The notes beneath the pieces were generated by a model. It had not been told where the DNA came from. It saw only the letters and a list, made by a program, of their open reading frames with translations, and did not search any database. Both the position numbers and the translations under genes were made by a program. Below are positions 48,701 to 56,101 of a DNA stretch of 64,000 bases, piece after piece (the stretch's first letter is position 1; each line of letters starts with the position of its first letter). This stretch comes from Actinobacteria bacterium OK074 (GTDB lineage: Bacteria; Actinomycetota; Actinomycetes; Streptomycetales; Streptomycetaceae), in the NCBI GenBank assembly GCA_001298575.1, contig LJCV01000209.1, positions 1 through 64,000 of the forward strand, read 5' to 3'.

Positions 48701-49233
48701 TGCAGCTGGCCGCCGCGGTGGCCGCCACCGGGGACACCACCGAGGACCAACTCCGGGAGTGGGCGCGGACGGTACTGCCGCCGCACATGGTCCCGGCGCG
48801 CATCGCGGTCGCCGAGGAACTGCCGCTCACCTCCAACGGCAAGCTCGACCGCCGCGCGGTGCGGGAGCTGTGGGAGGCGCAGGGGGCCGAGGAGCAGGAC
48901 CACCGGGCGCCCGGCACCGCGCTGGAGAAGGTCATGGCGCAGGTGTGGGCGGAGGTGCTCGGGGTGCCTCGCGTGGGGCTCGACGACGGGTTCTTCGCGC
49001 TCGGCGGGGACTCGGTGCTGGCGACGGTGATCGTGGGGCGGCTGCGGGAGGCTCTGGACACGTCCGAGGTCACCGTGCGGGCGTTGTTCGCGACGCTGAC
49101 CGCGGGGGGGATGGCCAAGCGCCTGGCCGCGGAGGAGGGGACTCCTGGGCGGCTGGAGGAGGTTGCCGGGATTCACTTGGAGATTGCGGCGATGTCGGAC
49201 GACGAGGTGGAAGCGGCGCTCCGCGAAGGGTGA
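45739..49233 (+). CDS. NRPS4: ArCP-Cy-A-PCP starter enzyme (salicyl-azoline)
   Basis: 1164 aa. An aryl carrier domain (about 5-80, ITWGLDSITLMKIAGGW, Ser about 36) accepts salicylate from the stand-alone ligase. A cyclisation domain (about 105-530) has the DxxxxDxxS motif in VDVDMLAADALSYRVL. The A domain (about 550-1045) has VLFTSGSTGQPKG and YRTGDLARYW, with pocket D-L-Y-N-V-G-L-I-H-K, closest to the Cys code DLYNLSLIWK but with some Thr-like positions; Cys, Thr and Ser are all possible. The PCP is GFFALGGDSVLATV. It is last in the operon but first in the pathway. GTG at 45739 has GGAGGA upstream; a GTG at 45688 overlapping the NRPS3 stop is an alternative. Confidence 0.9.
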   Translation: MTQHPPTPDELLRSVTDAVRSTEGTPSDDDSLITWGLDSITLMKIAGGWRRQGVRIGFAQLAKEPTLRAWRSLLAAELGTAPAAPVAVPEPAAPQQPVPATELGEPFPLATMQHAYWIGRGEDTNLGSVAAHLYVEFDGPGLDPDRLDTAVRALARRHGMLRARFTDDGRQEILPDLNRSATTVHDLRALDEQTANATLEDIRHASSHARLDVADGEVFCVQLSLLPGGLSRLHVDVDMLAADALSYRVLMTDLAKLYDDPGVALPPIGTSYPEYLAERADVRKLSREQAQEWWQERIPELPSAPELPLVPEAERTEPTRVTRRHHWLPAEEKQRLTARAHRHGVTPAMAVATAFSEVLAAWSGQPRFLLNVPMFDRRGSHPDTDLLVGDFTSSVLLDVDVSGDGTFTDHARRLQDRMHTDAAQADYSGVEVLRDLSRHNGEQVLAPVVFTSALNLGELFDSGVTGSFGKPVWIISQGPQVLLDAQITEVDGGLLVNWDVREDAFPAGLVDAMFAAFHGLVTRLGTEDAVWEQPVPALLPDAQTAARAKANATEGPRSHRLLHQGFFDRAAQAPDAPALLWGAEGALAYGELADRALRCAATLVDRGVRPGDTVAVSLPKGPEQIVAVLGVLAAGAAYVPIGVEQPAARRERIQHTAGFRIALTDGRPVEGVVALPVAEAVRRAPLDGPVLVDEEQPAYVLFTSGSTGQPKGVEVPHRAAMNTVEDLNDRYGIGSSDRCLAVSALDFDLSVYDTFGLLGAGGAVVLVEEGDRREAREWAGLVRTHQVTVLNCAPPLLDLLLLATGPGELPSLRTVVLGGDWVGTDLPGRLAERAPGSRFAGLGGTTETAIHSTVCEVTDGQVPAHWKAVPYGTPLRNVKCRVVDGRGRDCPDWVPGELWIGGDGVALGYRGDPERTAEKFTELDGVRWYRTGDLARYWPDGSLEFLGRRDHQVKLRGFRIELGEVEAALTGHPAVRRAVAGLTRGQGVQLAAAVAATGDTTEDQLREWARTVLPPHMVPARIAVAEELPLTSNGKLDRRAVRELWEAQGAEEQDHRAPGTALEKVMAQVWAEVLGVPRVGLDDGFFALGGDSVLATVIVGRLREALDTSEVTVRALFATLTAGGMAKRLAAEEGTPGRLEEVAGIHLEIAAMSDDEVEAALREG

Positions 49234-49269
49234 GTGCTTCCGTGGGTCGTTTGCTGCGGGCCGGTGGGG

Positions 49270-49318
49270 GCTGGTCGCGCAGTTCCCCGCGCCCCTTAAC
49301 GAGGTGCGGTTGCCCAAA
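49270..49318. repeat. dispersed Streptomyces intergenic repeat, copy 2
   Basis: CTGGTCGCGCAGTTCCCCGC followed by GCCCCTTAACG is the same family of scattered element as at 15640-15730. It lies between the NRPS4 stop and a terminator. Confidence 0.6.
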
Positions 49319-49323
49319 CGTGT

Positions 49324-49357
49324 GAGGCCCTGTCCGGTGGTTGCCGGGCAGGGCCTC
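49324..49357 (+). terminator. terminator after the NRPS operon
   Basis: Inverted repeat GAGGCCCTG (49324-49332) and CAGGGCCTC (49349-49357), with further CCGG pairing inside. It lies 90 bases after the last NRPS gene. Confidence 0.8.
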
Positions 49358-49433
49358 GTGGCGTGGTGCCGCCTCCGTTGTCGTAAGCGGTTACGGGAAC
49401 GCTTCCGTCGTCGTAGCGGAGCCACGAAAAGAA

Positions 49434-49464
49434 GGGGCGGGACGCGTGTGATGCGTCCCGCCCC
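49434..49464 (-). terminator. terminator after the siderophore-binding lipoprotein gene
   Basis: A perfect 12-base-pair stem (49434-49445 with 49453-49464) and seven-base loop. On the minus strand it is followed by TTCTTTT, a rare T-rich end in this DNA, so it most likely ends the 49504-50514 transcript. Confidence 0.85.
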
Positions 49465-49503
49465 TTTGCCGTGGGTGGTCCCGGAAGGGGGCCCGCGGCC
49501 GGT

Positions 49504-50514
49504 CTACTTGTCGAGCTTCGAGAAACCCGCGTCCAGGTTCTTCAGCGCCCACGGGATGCCCAGTACGGACGGGCTGCGGAGCTGGCTGATGGTGGAGACG
49601 TCGGTGACGACGTAGTGCTTGTCCTTGACCGCGGACATGTTCTTCACCAGCGCGCTGGACTCGAACGCCTTCTGGAGGTCCGAGGTCGTGAACGCGATGA
49701 TGACCAAGTCGGCGTCGAGCTTGTCGAGTTGCTCGAAGGACAGCTCGCCGGTCGGGCTGCCGCCGTCCGTCTTGATGTTCGTCACCGTCTTGGTGAGGCC
49801 CAGCCCCAGCTCGCTCATCAGCTGCGCGGCGAAGTCCTTCTCGGAGGCGATCGTGTAGATCTTCGCCGGGGTGTTGCCGATCGACAGGCTGTAGGTCCTG
49901 CCCTTCAGACCCGGGTGGTCGGCGGCGATCTTCTCGATGTCGGACTGGGTGTCGTCGATGAGCTGGTCGGCCTGCTTCTCCTTGCCGAGCGCCTTGCCGA
50001 CGACCTGGACGTGCTCCTGCCAGCTCTGCGTCCCCCACGCGGTGGCGAAACCGACGGTCGGGGCTATCGCCGAGAGCTTCTTGTAGTCCTTGTCGAGGGT
50101 GAAGTCCGAGGTGGCGAGGATCAGATCGGGGTGGAGGTTGGCGACGGCCTCGTAGTCGATGCTGGTGAGCGTGTCGAGCAGCTTCGTCTTCTTGGTGTCG
50201 ATCTTGTCCTTGAGCCAGGGGTAGACACCGTTGGACGTGGCCGAGTCCTTGGAAATGGCGACGGGGGTGACGCCGAGGGCGTAGAGCGCGTCGATGTCGT
50301 CCGTGCCGCCGGCGCCGAGGGCCACGACCCGCTTCGGCTCCGACGTGATCTTGGTGGTGCCGAACTTGTGCTTGATCGACACGGGGAACGCGGACGAAGC
50401 GCTCGACGAGGCCCCGCTCGACGAGGAGTTGCTGTCGTCGTCCACGGAACCGCAGGCGGCCAGCCCGGCGGCCAGAGTGAGTGTCAGAAGGGTCGTGAGA
50501 ATGCGTCTCGACAT
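49504..50514 (-). CDS. FepB-type iron-siderophore substrate-binding lipoprotein
   Basis: 336 aa. Signal peptide with lipobox LAAC (LTLTLAAGLAACGSVDD) and a Ser-rich linker precede a class III periplasmic-binding fold: PKRVVALGAGGTDDIDALYALGVTPVAIS, DYEAVANLHPDLILATSDFT, and a C-terminal LRSPSVLGIPWALKNLDAGFSKLDK. It would capture ferric siderophore outside the membrane and pass it to the FecCD pair at 21052-23318. It is a single gene with its own iron box upstream (50589-50607) and a terminator downstream. Separation of the binding protein from the permeases within one regulon is seen in other Streptomyces. Confidence 0.92.
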   Translation of the reverse strand: MSRRILTTLLTLTLAAGLAACGSVDDDSNSSSSGASSSASSAFPVSIKHKFGTTKITSEPKRVVALGAGGTDDIDALYALGVTPVAISKDSATSNGVYPWLKDKIDTKKTKLLDTLTSIDYEAVANLHPDLILATSDFTLDKDYKKLSAIAPTVGFATAWGTQSWQEHVQVVGKALGKEKQADQLIDDTQSDIEKIAADHPGLKGRTYSLSIGNTPAKIYTIASEKDFAAQLMSELGLGLTKTVTNIKTDGGSPTGELSFEQLDKLDADLVIIAFTTSDLQKAFESSALVKNMSAVKDKHYVVTDVSTISQLRSPSVLGIPWALKNLDAGFSKLDK

Positions 50515-50588
50515 CGGAAAGGGTTCCCTTTTTCGCCAGGTGGGGGCTCGGTGCGGTGCGCGGCCGCGGTAGTCGGCCGCCAGTAAAG

Positions 50589-50607
50589 CAAGGTAAGGCT
50601 ACCCTCA
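50589..50607 (-). promoter_or_regulatory. iron box for the siderophore-binding lipoprotein gene
   Basis: CAAGGTAAGGCTACCCTCA shares 14 of 19 positions with TTAGGTTAGGCTAACCTAA, the weakest of the six boxes. It lies 75 bases upstream of the lipoprotein start. Confidence 0.75.
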
Positions 50608-50756
50608 GCAACATGTGTCGCGTTCTGGGTGTGCCATCGCGTGGCGCGGACCCCGGTCCGGGGCGCACGACGGGTGCCATTCGGTGCGAACCGGGGTGAT
50701 GTGCGGCACTTCTGACGGGGAGTCAGTGACGGTCGTGCGGAGCGGAGTTGGGGCGC

Positions 50757-51710
50757 TCAGGGGCGGGCGGTGAGGTAACCGCCCATGGTCTTGAAGTAGT
50801 CGACGGCCGCGTGCTCCGTGCCGTCGTCCGTGCGCAGCCGCTTGATGACGAGCCCGCGGCAACGGCCGTTGTGGGCCTCGGATCCGGCCACGATCACCAC
50901 GCCGTCGCCCTCGCGGATGAAGATCCGGCCCGGGGTGCCGCCGTAGTACGCGTCGGAGACGGCCGCCGAGACGATGCGCAGGCGCTCGCCGCGGTGGAAG
51001 GTGTACGCGTTCGGGTACGGGTCCGACTGGGCGCGGACGAGCCGCTCCAGGCGCTCCGCGGGCCAACTCCAGTTGATCCGGCTGTCCTCGGCGGACCGCT
51101 TGTGGAAGAAGCTCGCCCGGGTGCGGTCCTGCGGCATCCACTGGCCCGCGTCCTTGCCGGAGGCGATCAGGTCGAGCGACTCGCGCACGATCGGGCCGAT
51201 CAGGTCGACGGTCCGGTGGAACAGGTCGGTCGCGGTGTCGGTGGGGCCGACCACCACCGAGCGCTGCACCAGGATGTCGCCCGCGTCCAGCCCGTCGTTC
51301 ATCCGGTGCGCGGTCACCCCGACCCGCTCCTCCCCGTTGATCAGGGCCCAGATGATGGGGGAGAAACCGGCGTACGTGGGCAGCAGGGAGTCGTGGATGT
51401 TGAGCGTGCCGTGCGGCGGCAGGTCGAACAGCTCGGGCGGCAGCCAGGTGCGCCAGTTGTTGGCGACGATGATGTCGGGCCTGGACTCCCGCAGGGCGTC
51501 CAGGAGTTCGGGGTCGTCCGGGCGGTTGCGCAGCAGCACGGGAACGCCGTGCTTCTCGGCGAGTTCGGCCACGGAGTCGTCCCAGATCTTCTCGTAGGCG
51601 TGCTCGCTTTTCGGGTGGGTGACGACGAGGACGACCTCGTGGTCCGACTCCAGAAGTGACTGGAGCGTGCGGTGGCCCCAGGTCTGGTAGCCGAACATGA
51701 CGACTCGCAT
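50757..51710 (-). CDS. N5-hydroxyornithine formyltransferase
   Basis: 317 aa. The N-terminal domain is a formyl-THF-dependent formyltransferase: catalytic Asn in IIVANNWRTWLPPELF, His in TLNIHDSLLPTYAGFSPI, and Asp in HRMNDGLDAGDILVQRS. A C-terminal Formyl_trans_C-like domain follows (about 210-310). It resembles CchA of coelichelin synthesis and would formylate N5-hydroxyornithine before activation by the second A domain of NRPS3, whose pocket code is for that product. It is divergent from the ornithine hydroxylase gene with an iron box between them. ATG at 51710. It is not the housekeeping Fmt because it lacks Fmt's usual context and the siderophore genes surround it. Confidence 0.9.
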   Translation of the reverse strand: MRVVMFGYQTWGHRTLQSLLESDHEVVLVVTHPKSEHAYEKIWDDSVAELAEKHGVPVLLRNRPDDPELLDALRESRPDIIVANNWRTWLPPELFDLPPHGTLNIHDSLLPTYAGFSPIIWALINGEERVGVTAHRMNDGLDAGDILVQRSVVVGPTDTATDLFHRTVDLIGPIVRESLDLIASGKDAGQWMPQDRTRASFFHKRSAEDSRINWSWPAERLERLVRAQSDPYPNAYTFHRGERLRIVSAAVSDAYYGGTPGRIFIREGDGVVIVAGSEAHNGRCRGLVIKRLRTDDGTEHAAVDYFKTMGGYLTARP

Positions 51711-51739
51711 GTGATTTCTCCCCTTCGGCGACTCCGTTG

Positions 51740-51758
51740 CAAGGTAAGGCTAACCTTA
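51740..51758. promoter_or_regulatory. iron box shared by formyltransferase and ornithine hydroxylase genes
   Basis: CAAGGTAAGGCTAACCTTA lies between two divergent starts (51710 minus and 51795 plus). One box may govern both promoters. Confidence 0.85.
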
Positions 51759-51794
51759 TCTAATATGTGGCTGCCTGAGGGAGGCGATGCCACG

Positions 51795-53132
51795 GTGAAA
51801 TCACCGCTCAAGGGGCCGGACACCATCCTCGATGTCCTCGGAATCGGGTTCGGCCCGTCAAATCTCGCGCTGGCCATAGCGATTGACGAGCACAACGCGG
51901 ACCTGCCGGGAGGGCGGCGGCTCAATGCCCTCTTCCTGGAGCGTCAGCCACGCTTCGGCTGGCACCGAGGCATGCTCATCGACGACGCGACCATGCAGGT
52001 GTCCTTCCTCAAGGACCTGGTCACGATGCGCGATCCGGCCAGCGACTTCAGTTTTCTGTGCTTCCTGCGGGAGCGCGGCAGACTGGTCGACTTCCTGAAC
52101 CAGAAGACGCTCTTCCCGCTGCGGGTGGAGTTCCACGAGTACTTCGAGTGGGCCGCCGCCCGGGTGCGGCACCTCGTCGCCTACGACCATGATGTGACCT
52201 CGATCACGCCCATGCGGGACGAGATGGGTGACGTGACTCACTTCGAGGTGGTCTGCCGCACGTCGGACGACCCCACGGGCGCGGTCACCTACCGGGCCCG
52301 CGACATCAGTGTGGCGGTCGGCCTCGAACCGCACATCCCGCCCGGGATCGAGCTGTCCGAACGCATCTGGCACAACAGCCAGTTGATGCCCAAGGTGGCC
52401 GAACTGCGGGCCGCGGAGAAACCGGTGCGCCGGGCCGTCGTACTGGGCGCGGGGCAGAGCGCGGCCGAGTCGGTCGACTATCTGCACCGCTCCTTCCCCG
52501 ACGCCGAAGTGTGCGCGGTCTTCGCGAAATACGGCTACACCCCGGCCGACGACAGCCCGTTCGCCAACCGCATCTTCGACCCGGAGGCGGTGGACGTCTA
52601 CTTCACCGCGCCCTCGCAGGTGAAGCAGTCCCTGATCGACTACCACCGGTCCACCAACTACTCGGTGGTGGACATGGAGTTGATCGAGGCGCTGTACGCG
52701 ACGGCGTACCAGGAGAAGGTCAGTGGCCGGGAACGGCTGCGCTTCCTCAACGTGTCCCGCATCCGTGACGTCGACGTCCCCGCGGACGGGGGCCCGTTGG
52801 GCATCGCGGTGGAGTATCTGCCCACGGGGGAGCGGCAGTCGCTGGAGGCCGACCTGCTCGTGCACGCCACCGGCTACCGGCCCCGGGACCTGGGCACCTT
52901 CCTCGGGGAGGCGGCCAAACTCTGCCTGCGCGACGAGGGCGGCGCCGTCCGCGTCACCCGCGACCACCGGGTGGAGACAGGCCCGGACGTCCGGGCGGGC
53001 ATCTACCTCCAGGGCGGCACCGAGCACACCCACGGGCTGACCTCAACACTGCTGTCGACGACCGCGATCCGGGCGGGGGAGATCCACCGCTCGCTCCTGG
53101 ACCGGCAGTTGGCGGCGGCTCCGGCTGTCTGA
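51795..53132 (+). CDS. L-ornithine N5-monooxygenase
   Basis: 445 aa. This FAD- and NADPH-dependent enzyme hydroxylates the side-chain amine of ornithine. FAD motif is LGIGFGPSNLALAIAI, the NADPH motif is VVLGAGQSAAESVDYL, and family marks GYTPADDSPFANRIFDPE, TNYSVVDMELIEAL and LLVHATGYRPRDL are intact. Its product is formylated by the divergent enzyme and activated by NRPS3. The GTG at 51795 has GGGAGG upstream and gives the usual length; an ATG at 51765 is possible. It ends before a convergent terminator. Confidence 0.93.
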   Translation: MKSPLKGPDTILDVLGIGFGPSNLALAIAIDEHNADLPGGRRLNALFLERQPRFGWHRGMLIDDATMQVSFLKDLVTMRDPASDFSFLCFLRERGRLVDFLNQKTLFPLRVEFHEYFEWAAARVRHLVAYDHDVTSITPMRDEMGDVTHFEVVCRTSDDPTGAVTYRARDISVAVGLEPHIPPGIELSERIWHNSQLMPKVAELRAAEKPVRRAVVLGAGQSAAESVDYLHRSFPDAEVCAVFAKYGYTPADDSPFANRIFDPEAVDVYFTAPSQVKQSLIDYHRSTNYSVVDMELIEALYATAYQEKVSGRERLRFLNVSRIRDVDVPADGGPLGIAVEYLPTGERQSLEADLLVHATGYRPRDLGTFLGEAAKLCLRDEGGAVRVTRDHRVETGPDVRAGIYLQGGTEHTHGLTSTLLSTTAIRAGEIHRSLLDRQLAAAPAV

Positions 53133-53158
53133 GTCCGTCCGAGCCGCAGACGGCAGGT

Positions 53159-53200
53159 GCGTCCCCGATACCCCCTCACCTGGGCGGGCATCGGGGACGC
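53159..53200. terminator. convergent terminator between hydroxylase and fused pseudoenzyme genes
   Basis: A perfect 11-base-pair inverted repeat (53159-53169 with 53190-53200, GCGTCCCCGAT) with a 20-base loop. Confidence 0.8.
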
Positions 53201-53284
53201 GTCATGTCCGGCGGGCCAACTCCTCTGCCCGGCAGAGCGGTTCGGCGGACCAGGGGAGTGGGTCACTCAAGGTCGTCATACCCC

Positions 53285-55384
53285 TCACACCGCCTCGGCC
53301 GCCGACGCCGTCGCGTGCAGTTCGCCGAACGCGGTCGCCACCCGCTGGGTCGTGGTCACCGCCCCGGAGGTGTCCGCCACCCACCGCAACGCCGTCTCGT
53401 GGTGCCCGGCCGTCACATCGGCCACGGCGTCGGCGACCACGAACGGTTCCAGGCCCTGCATCCACGCGTCGGCGGCGGTCGTCAGCACGCCGACCCGGGC
53501 GTACAGCCCGACCACCACCAGCTGATCGCGGCGCAGATCACGCAACCGGCCGTCCAGCCGGGTCCGCGCGAACGCGCTGTACTTGCGCGCCGTCAGCACC
53601 GTGTCCCCGCGCAACGGCCGCACCGGGGAGGCGATCGTCCCGTCCGCCTCCCCGGGCCGGGCCCCGGCCAACTGGGCGTAGGGTGCGGGCCAGCGGTCGG
53701 TGGCCCGCCCCTCGTGGGCCTGCACCGAGTAGATGACGGGCACCCCCGCGGCATGCGCGCTGCGTGCCAACCGGCCCACGTTGGCGAGGAGTTCGGCCAC
53801 CGGCGCGGCCTCCCGCTCCAGCACCCGCACGAACGTGTTCTGCACGTTCAGCACGAGCAGCGCCGCCCGCGAGGTCTCCAGGGTCCAGCCCGTCCGGTCG
53901 GCGGGCAACAGCACCGGGGCGGGCATGAAGTACGGTCCCGGCGCCGCGTCGGGCAGCTGGGCCCTGCGCCCGTACGGCGTCGGCAGCGGCCGAACGGCCC
54001 GCCGGGGCAACGAACTTGGCAGTGGCCGGGCGACCGCGCCGGCGTCCGGCTCCTGCGGCGCGCGTTCGAGGACCAGGTGGCCGGCGGCGGTCAGCCGGGC
54101 GGTCGCGCCGGTGCGGTGGAAGCCGTCGGGGGTGAAGTGGCGGGCGTCGTGCGCGGGGGAGCGCCAGTAGCCGCGGACGGTGGCGGGGCCGCGGGCGAGC
54201 AGCTGGCCGCGCTCGCCGGGGGAGACCTCGCGGTCGTCCTCGTCCACGATCCGCACCTCGTCGGCGGCCGACACCGGGCGCCCCTGGGTGGTGACCGCCG
54301 GCTCGGGGCCGTCGGCCACCCCGGTACAGCTGACCAGGCCCTCGACCGTGCCGTACACCTGCCGCAGCCGGCAGCCCAGCGCGGGCCGCACCCGGCGCGC
54401 GGCGCGCTCCTCGAACGGCCCGCCGCCGACCACCAGGGTCCGCAGGGCGCTCAGGTCGTACGCCGTGACCGCCGCCGCATGGGTCCAGGTCACGGCCAGC
54501 GGCGGCGTCAGCGCGGTGTGCGTCACACCTTCGGTCGCGAGGAGCGGGAACGCGCTGTCCGGGTCGGGCCGCGACCCCAGGACCAGCCGTCCCCCGGCGC
54601 ACAGGACGGCCAGCCAGTCGAGCAACCCCGGTACCGGCTGCGGCCGTTCGGGCGTGGCGACCAGATGCACGGTGTCCTCGTCGAGGTCCAGCGGCGCGGC
54701 CCGTTCGCGCAGCGTCCGCAGCAACTCGCCCTGGCCGCGCGGCACAAGACGGGGGACGCCGACACCGGCCCCGGCGAGCTGGAGCAGTGCGAGGTCGTCG
54801 GGCGCGGGCGGTTCGAGGTCTGTACGGGGCTCGTGCGTGACGTCGGCGAGGCGGGTGTGCCCGGGGGCGTCGCCGGTGACGTAGACCTCGTGCAGGGTGG
54901 GCACCCGCGCCAACAGGCGGGTGGCCGTGGGGCGTTGGTCCGCGCCGCCCCACACCGCCGGTACGACGCAGGCGACCGCCTCGGCGAAGCCGCACACGGC
55001 GCACAGCACCGCCTCGTGCGCGGCGGGCGGTACGACGACGGGGACGGCGCGGATCCGCAGCAGCGCGAGGAGCAGCTCGAACAGTTCCATCACGGCGGGG
55101 AGTTGGACCACGACCCGGTCGCCGCGGCGGATCCCGCGGGCGAGCAGTCCGGCCGCACGGCGGTCGGCCCGGTCGGCCAACTCCCGGTAGGTCCAGGTGC
55201 GTCGGGCGGATCCGGGGGCGACGAGGGCGGTGCGTTCGGGGTGAAGTCCCGCGCGGGCGTGGAGGAGTTCGGGAAGAGTGGTGGCGTCGGCCGGGTCCGG
55301 TGGCGGAGCCGGGAGCGGGGTCGGGGTCGGGTGGTGATCCTGCGGACGTGCGGCATCCGACCGCGCGGATGGGTCGCTGCTCAC
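53285..55384 (-). CDS. fused aryl-AMP-ligase-like / isochorismatase-like protein, both halves degenerate
   Basis: 699 aa from the GTG at 55384 (GAGGGGGA upstream; an earlier GTG at 55468 adds 28). Residues about 35-470 align with EntE/DhbE and share long phrases with the active ligase at 23308, such as VDEDDREVSPGERGQLLARG. The P-loop is altered (LLQLAGAGVGVPRLVPRG in place of [13 protein letters not shown]), the substrate loop HN is lost (ATPERPQPVPGLL), the ribose-binding Asp is Ala (RTGATARL), and the hinge and A10 Lys domain are missing. Residues about 485-690 are an EntB-type isochorismatase without ArCP: catalytic Asp is Asn (LVLNVQNTFV), Lys is Ala (TARKYSAF), and the Cys position is Val (LYARVGVLTTAAD). 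The frame is intact and an iron box lies upstream. Probably a non-catalytic protein. Confidence 0.85.
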   Translation of the reverse strand: MSSDPSARSDAARPQDHHPTPTPLPAPPPDPADATTLPELLHARAGLHPERTALVAPGSARRTWTYRELADRADRRAAGLLARGIRRGDRVVVQLPAVMELFELLLALLRIRAVPVVVPPAAHEAVLCAVCGFAEAVACVVPAVWGGADQRPTATRLLARVPTLHEVYVTGDAPGHTRLADVTHEPRTDLEPPAPDDLALLQLAGAGVGVPRLVPRGQGELLRTLRERAAPLDLDEDTVHLVATPERPQPVPGLLDWLAVLCAGGRLVLGSRPDPDSAFPLLATEGVTHTALTPPLAVTWTHAAAVTAYDLSALRTLVVGGGPFEERAARRVRPALGCRLRQVYGTVEGLVSCTGVADGPEPAVTTQGRPVSAADEVRIVDEDDREVSPGERGQLLARGPATVRGYWRSPAHDARHFTPDGFHRTGATARLTAAGHLVLERAPQEPDAGAVARPLPSSLPRRAVRPLPTPYGRRAQLPDAAPGPYFMPAPVLLPADRTGWTLETSRAALLVLNVQNTFVRVLEREAAPVAELLANVGRLARSAHAAGVPVIYSVQAHEGRATDRWPAPYAQLAGARPGEADGTIASPVRPLRGDTVLTARKYSAFARTRLDGRLRDLRRDQLVVVGLYARVGVLTTAADAWMQGLEPFVVADAVADVTAGHHETALRWVADTSGAVTTTQRVATAFGELHATASAAEAV

Positions 55385-55511
55385 TGATCGGTCCCCCTCG
55401 GATGCACAGGAATCCAGGGCGGGCGGGGGGCTGTCGACGCGCTGCGTTGCGCGCGCGGCGAGTGACACGACTCAGCCGCGGCACGGCCTCCCGGCCGCCG
55501 GTGCGTGAAGA

Positions 55512-55530
55512 TTAGGTTAGCCTCACCTAA
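55512..55530 (-). promoter_or_regulatory. iron box upstream of the fused degenerate enzyme gene
   Basis: TTAGGTTAGCCTCACCTAA is a strong iron box, 128 bases before the GTG at 55384 and 44 bases before the alternative GTG at 55468. A plus-strand transcript could also start here, but no convincing gene follows within 500 bases. Confidence 0.88.
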
Positions 55531-56050
55531 TGGGATTGTGCTGATGATTCCGCTGAGGAAAATGCCATGTGTTTCCGCAGGGAGCCCTGGGTTTGGAGGG
55601 GTGCGGCGGAACGCGGCCCGGCCGGTGCGGACGTCGCGCGCGACGGAGGCCGGACCCCGACGGCGACCGGGCGGGGCGCGCCGCGACCGGCTTGGCGGAT
55701 GCCGGTCGGGCCGCACCGCACCCGAACCTGGCGGATGCCGTCGGGGTCCGGGGTTCGTGGCCCCGCACCCGGGGCCCGGGGCGCACCGCCGCCCCGGGTC
55801 CGTCCGCGAGCGTGGTGGCCCGCGGCCCGGAGCGCCCCCCGCGCGCCCCGGGCCGAGCGCCCGGTGTGCCCCTGCCCGGCACACCCCCGCGCCACCGGGG
55901 CCCCGGATCTCCCCGTCCGGCACCCGGGCCCCCTGTGCCCTCCGGAAGTCCGTACCGGACCCCACGTCTCCCGGTCGTGCCGGAGGGCAGGCGCTAAGCT
56001 CGCTCACAGACAGATTGGTCGGTTTCCACAGCGATGTGGAGCGATTGCCT

Positions 56051-56073
56051 GTTGCCAGCCGGGAACTGGCAAC
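56051..56073. promoter_or_regulatory. 8-bp inverted repeat, candidate operator
   Basis: GTTGCCAG (56051-56058) and CTGGCAAC (56066-56073) are perfect arms around seven bases. It ends 29 bases before the XRE regulator start and is a candidate autoregulatory site. Confidence 0.6.
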
Positions 56074-56101
56074 AACACGCGGATGGCGGGCCGTTGGGGG
56101 G

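Larger units (their letters stand above)
55385..56101. other. gene-poor intergenic stretch between pseudoenzyme and XRE regulator
   Basis: About 717 bases. It contains the iron box at 55512-55530 and the inverted repeat at 56051-56073. Open frames run through it on the plus strand, one in phase with the regulator, but they read as Arg/Pro/Gly-rich low-quality protein without a ribosome binding site, and I do not regard them as genes. Confidence 0.6.

Noticed and set aside
53285..53960. Functional isochorismatase indicating a 2,3-DHB pathway
   Set aside because: The catalytic Asp, Lys and Cys positions are all changed, no dihydroxybenzoate dehydrogenase is present, and the active ligase and synthase are salicylate types.
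55505..56101. 199-codon N-terminal extension of the XRE regulator
   Set aside because: Arg/Pro/Gly-rich sequence without a fold or ribosome binding site; it crosses the iron box and inverted repeat. The ATG at 56102 has a purine tract and directly opens the helix-turn-helix domain.
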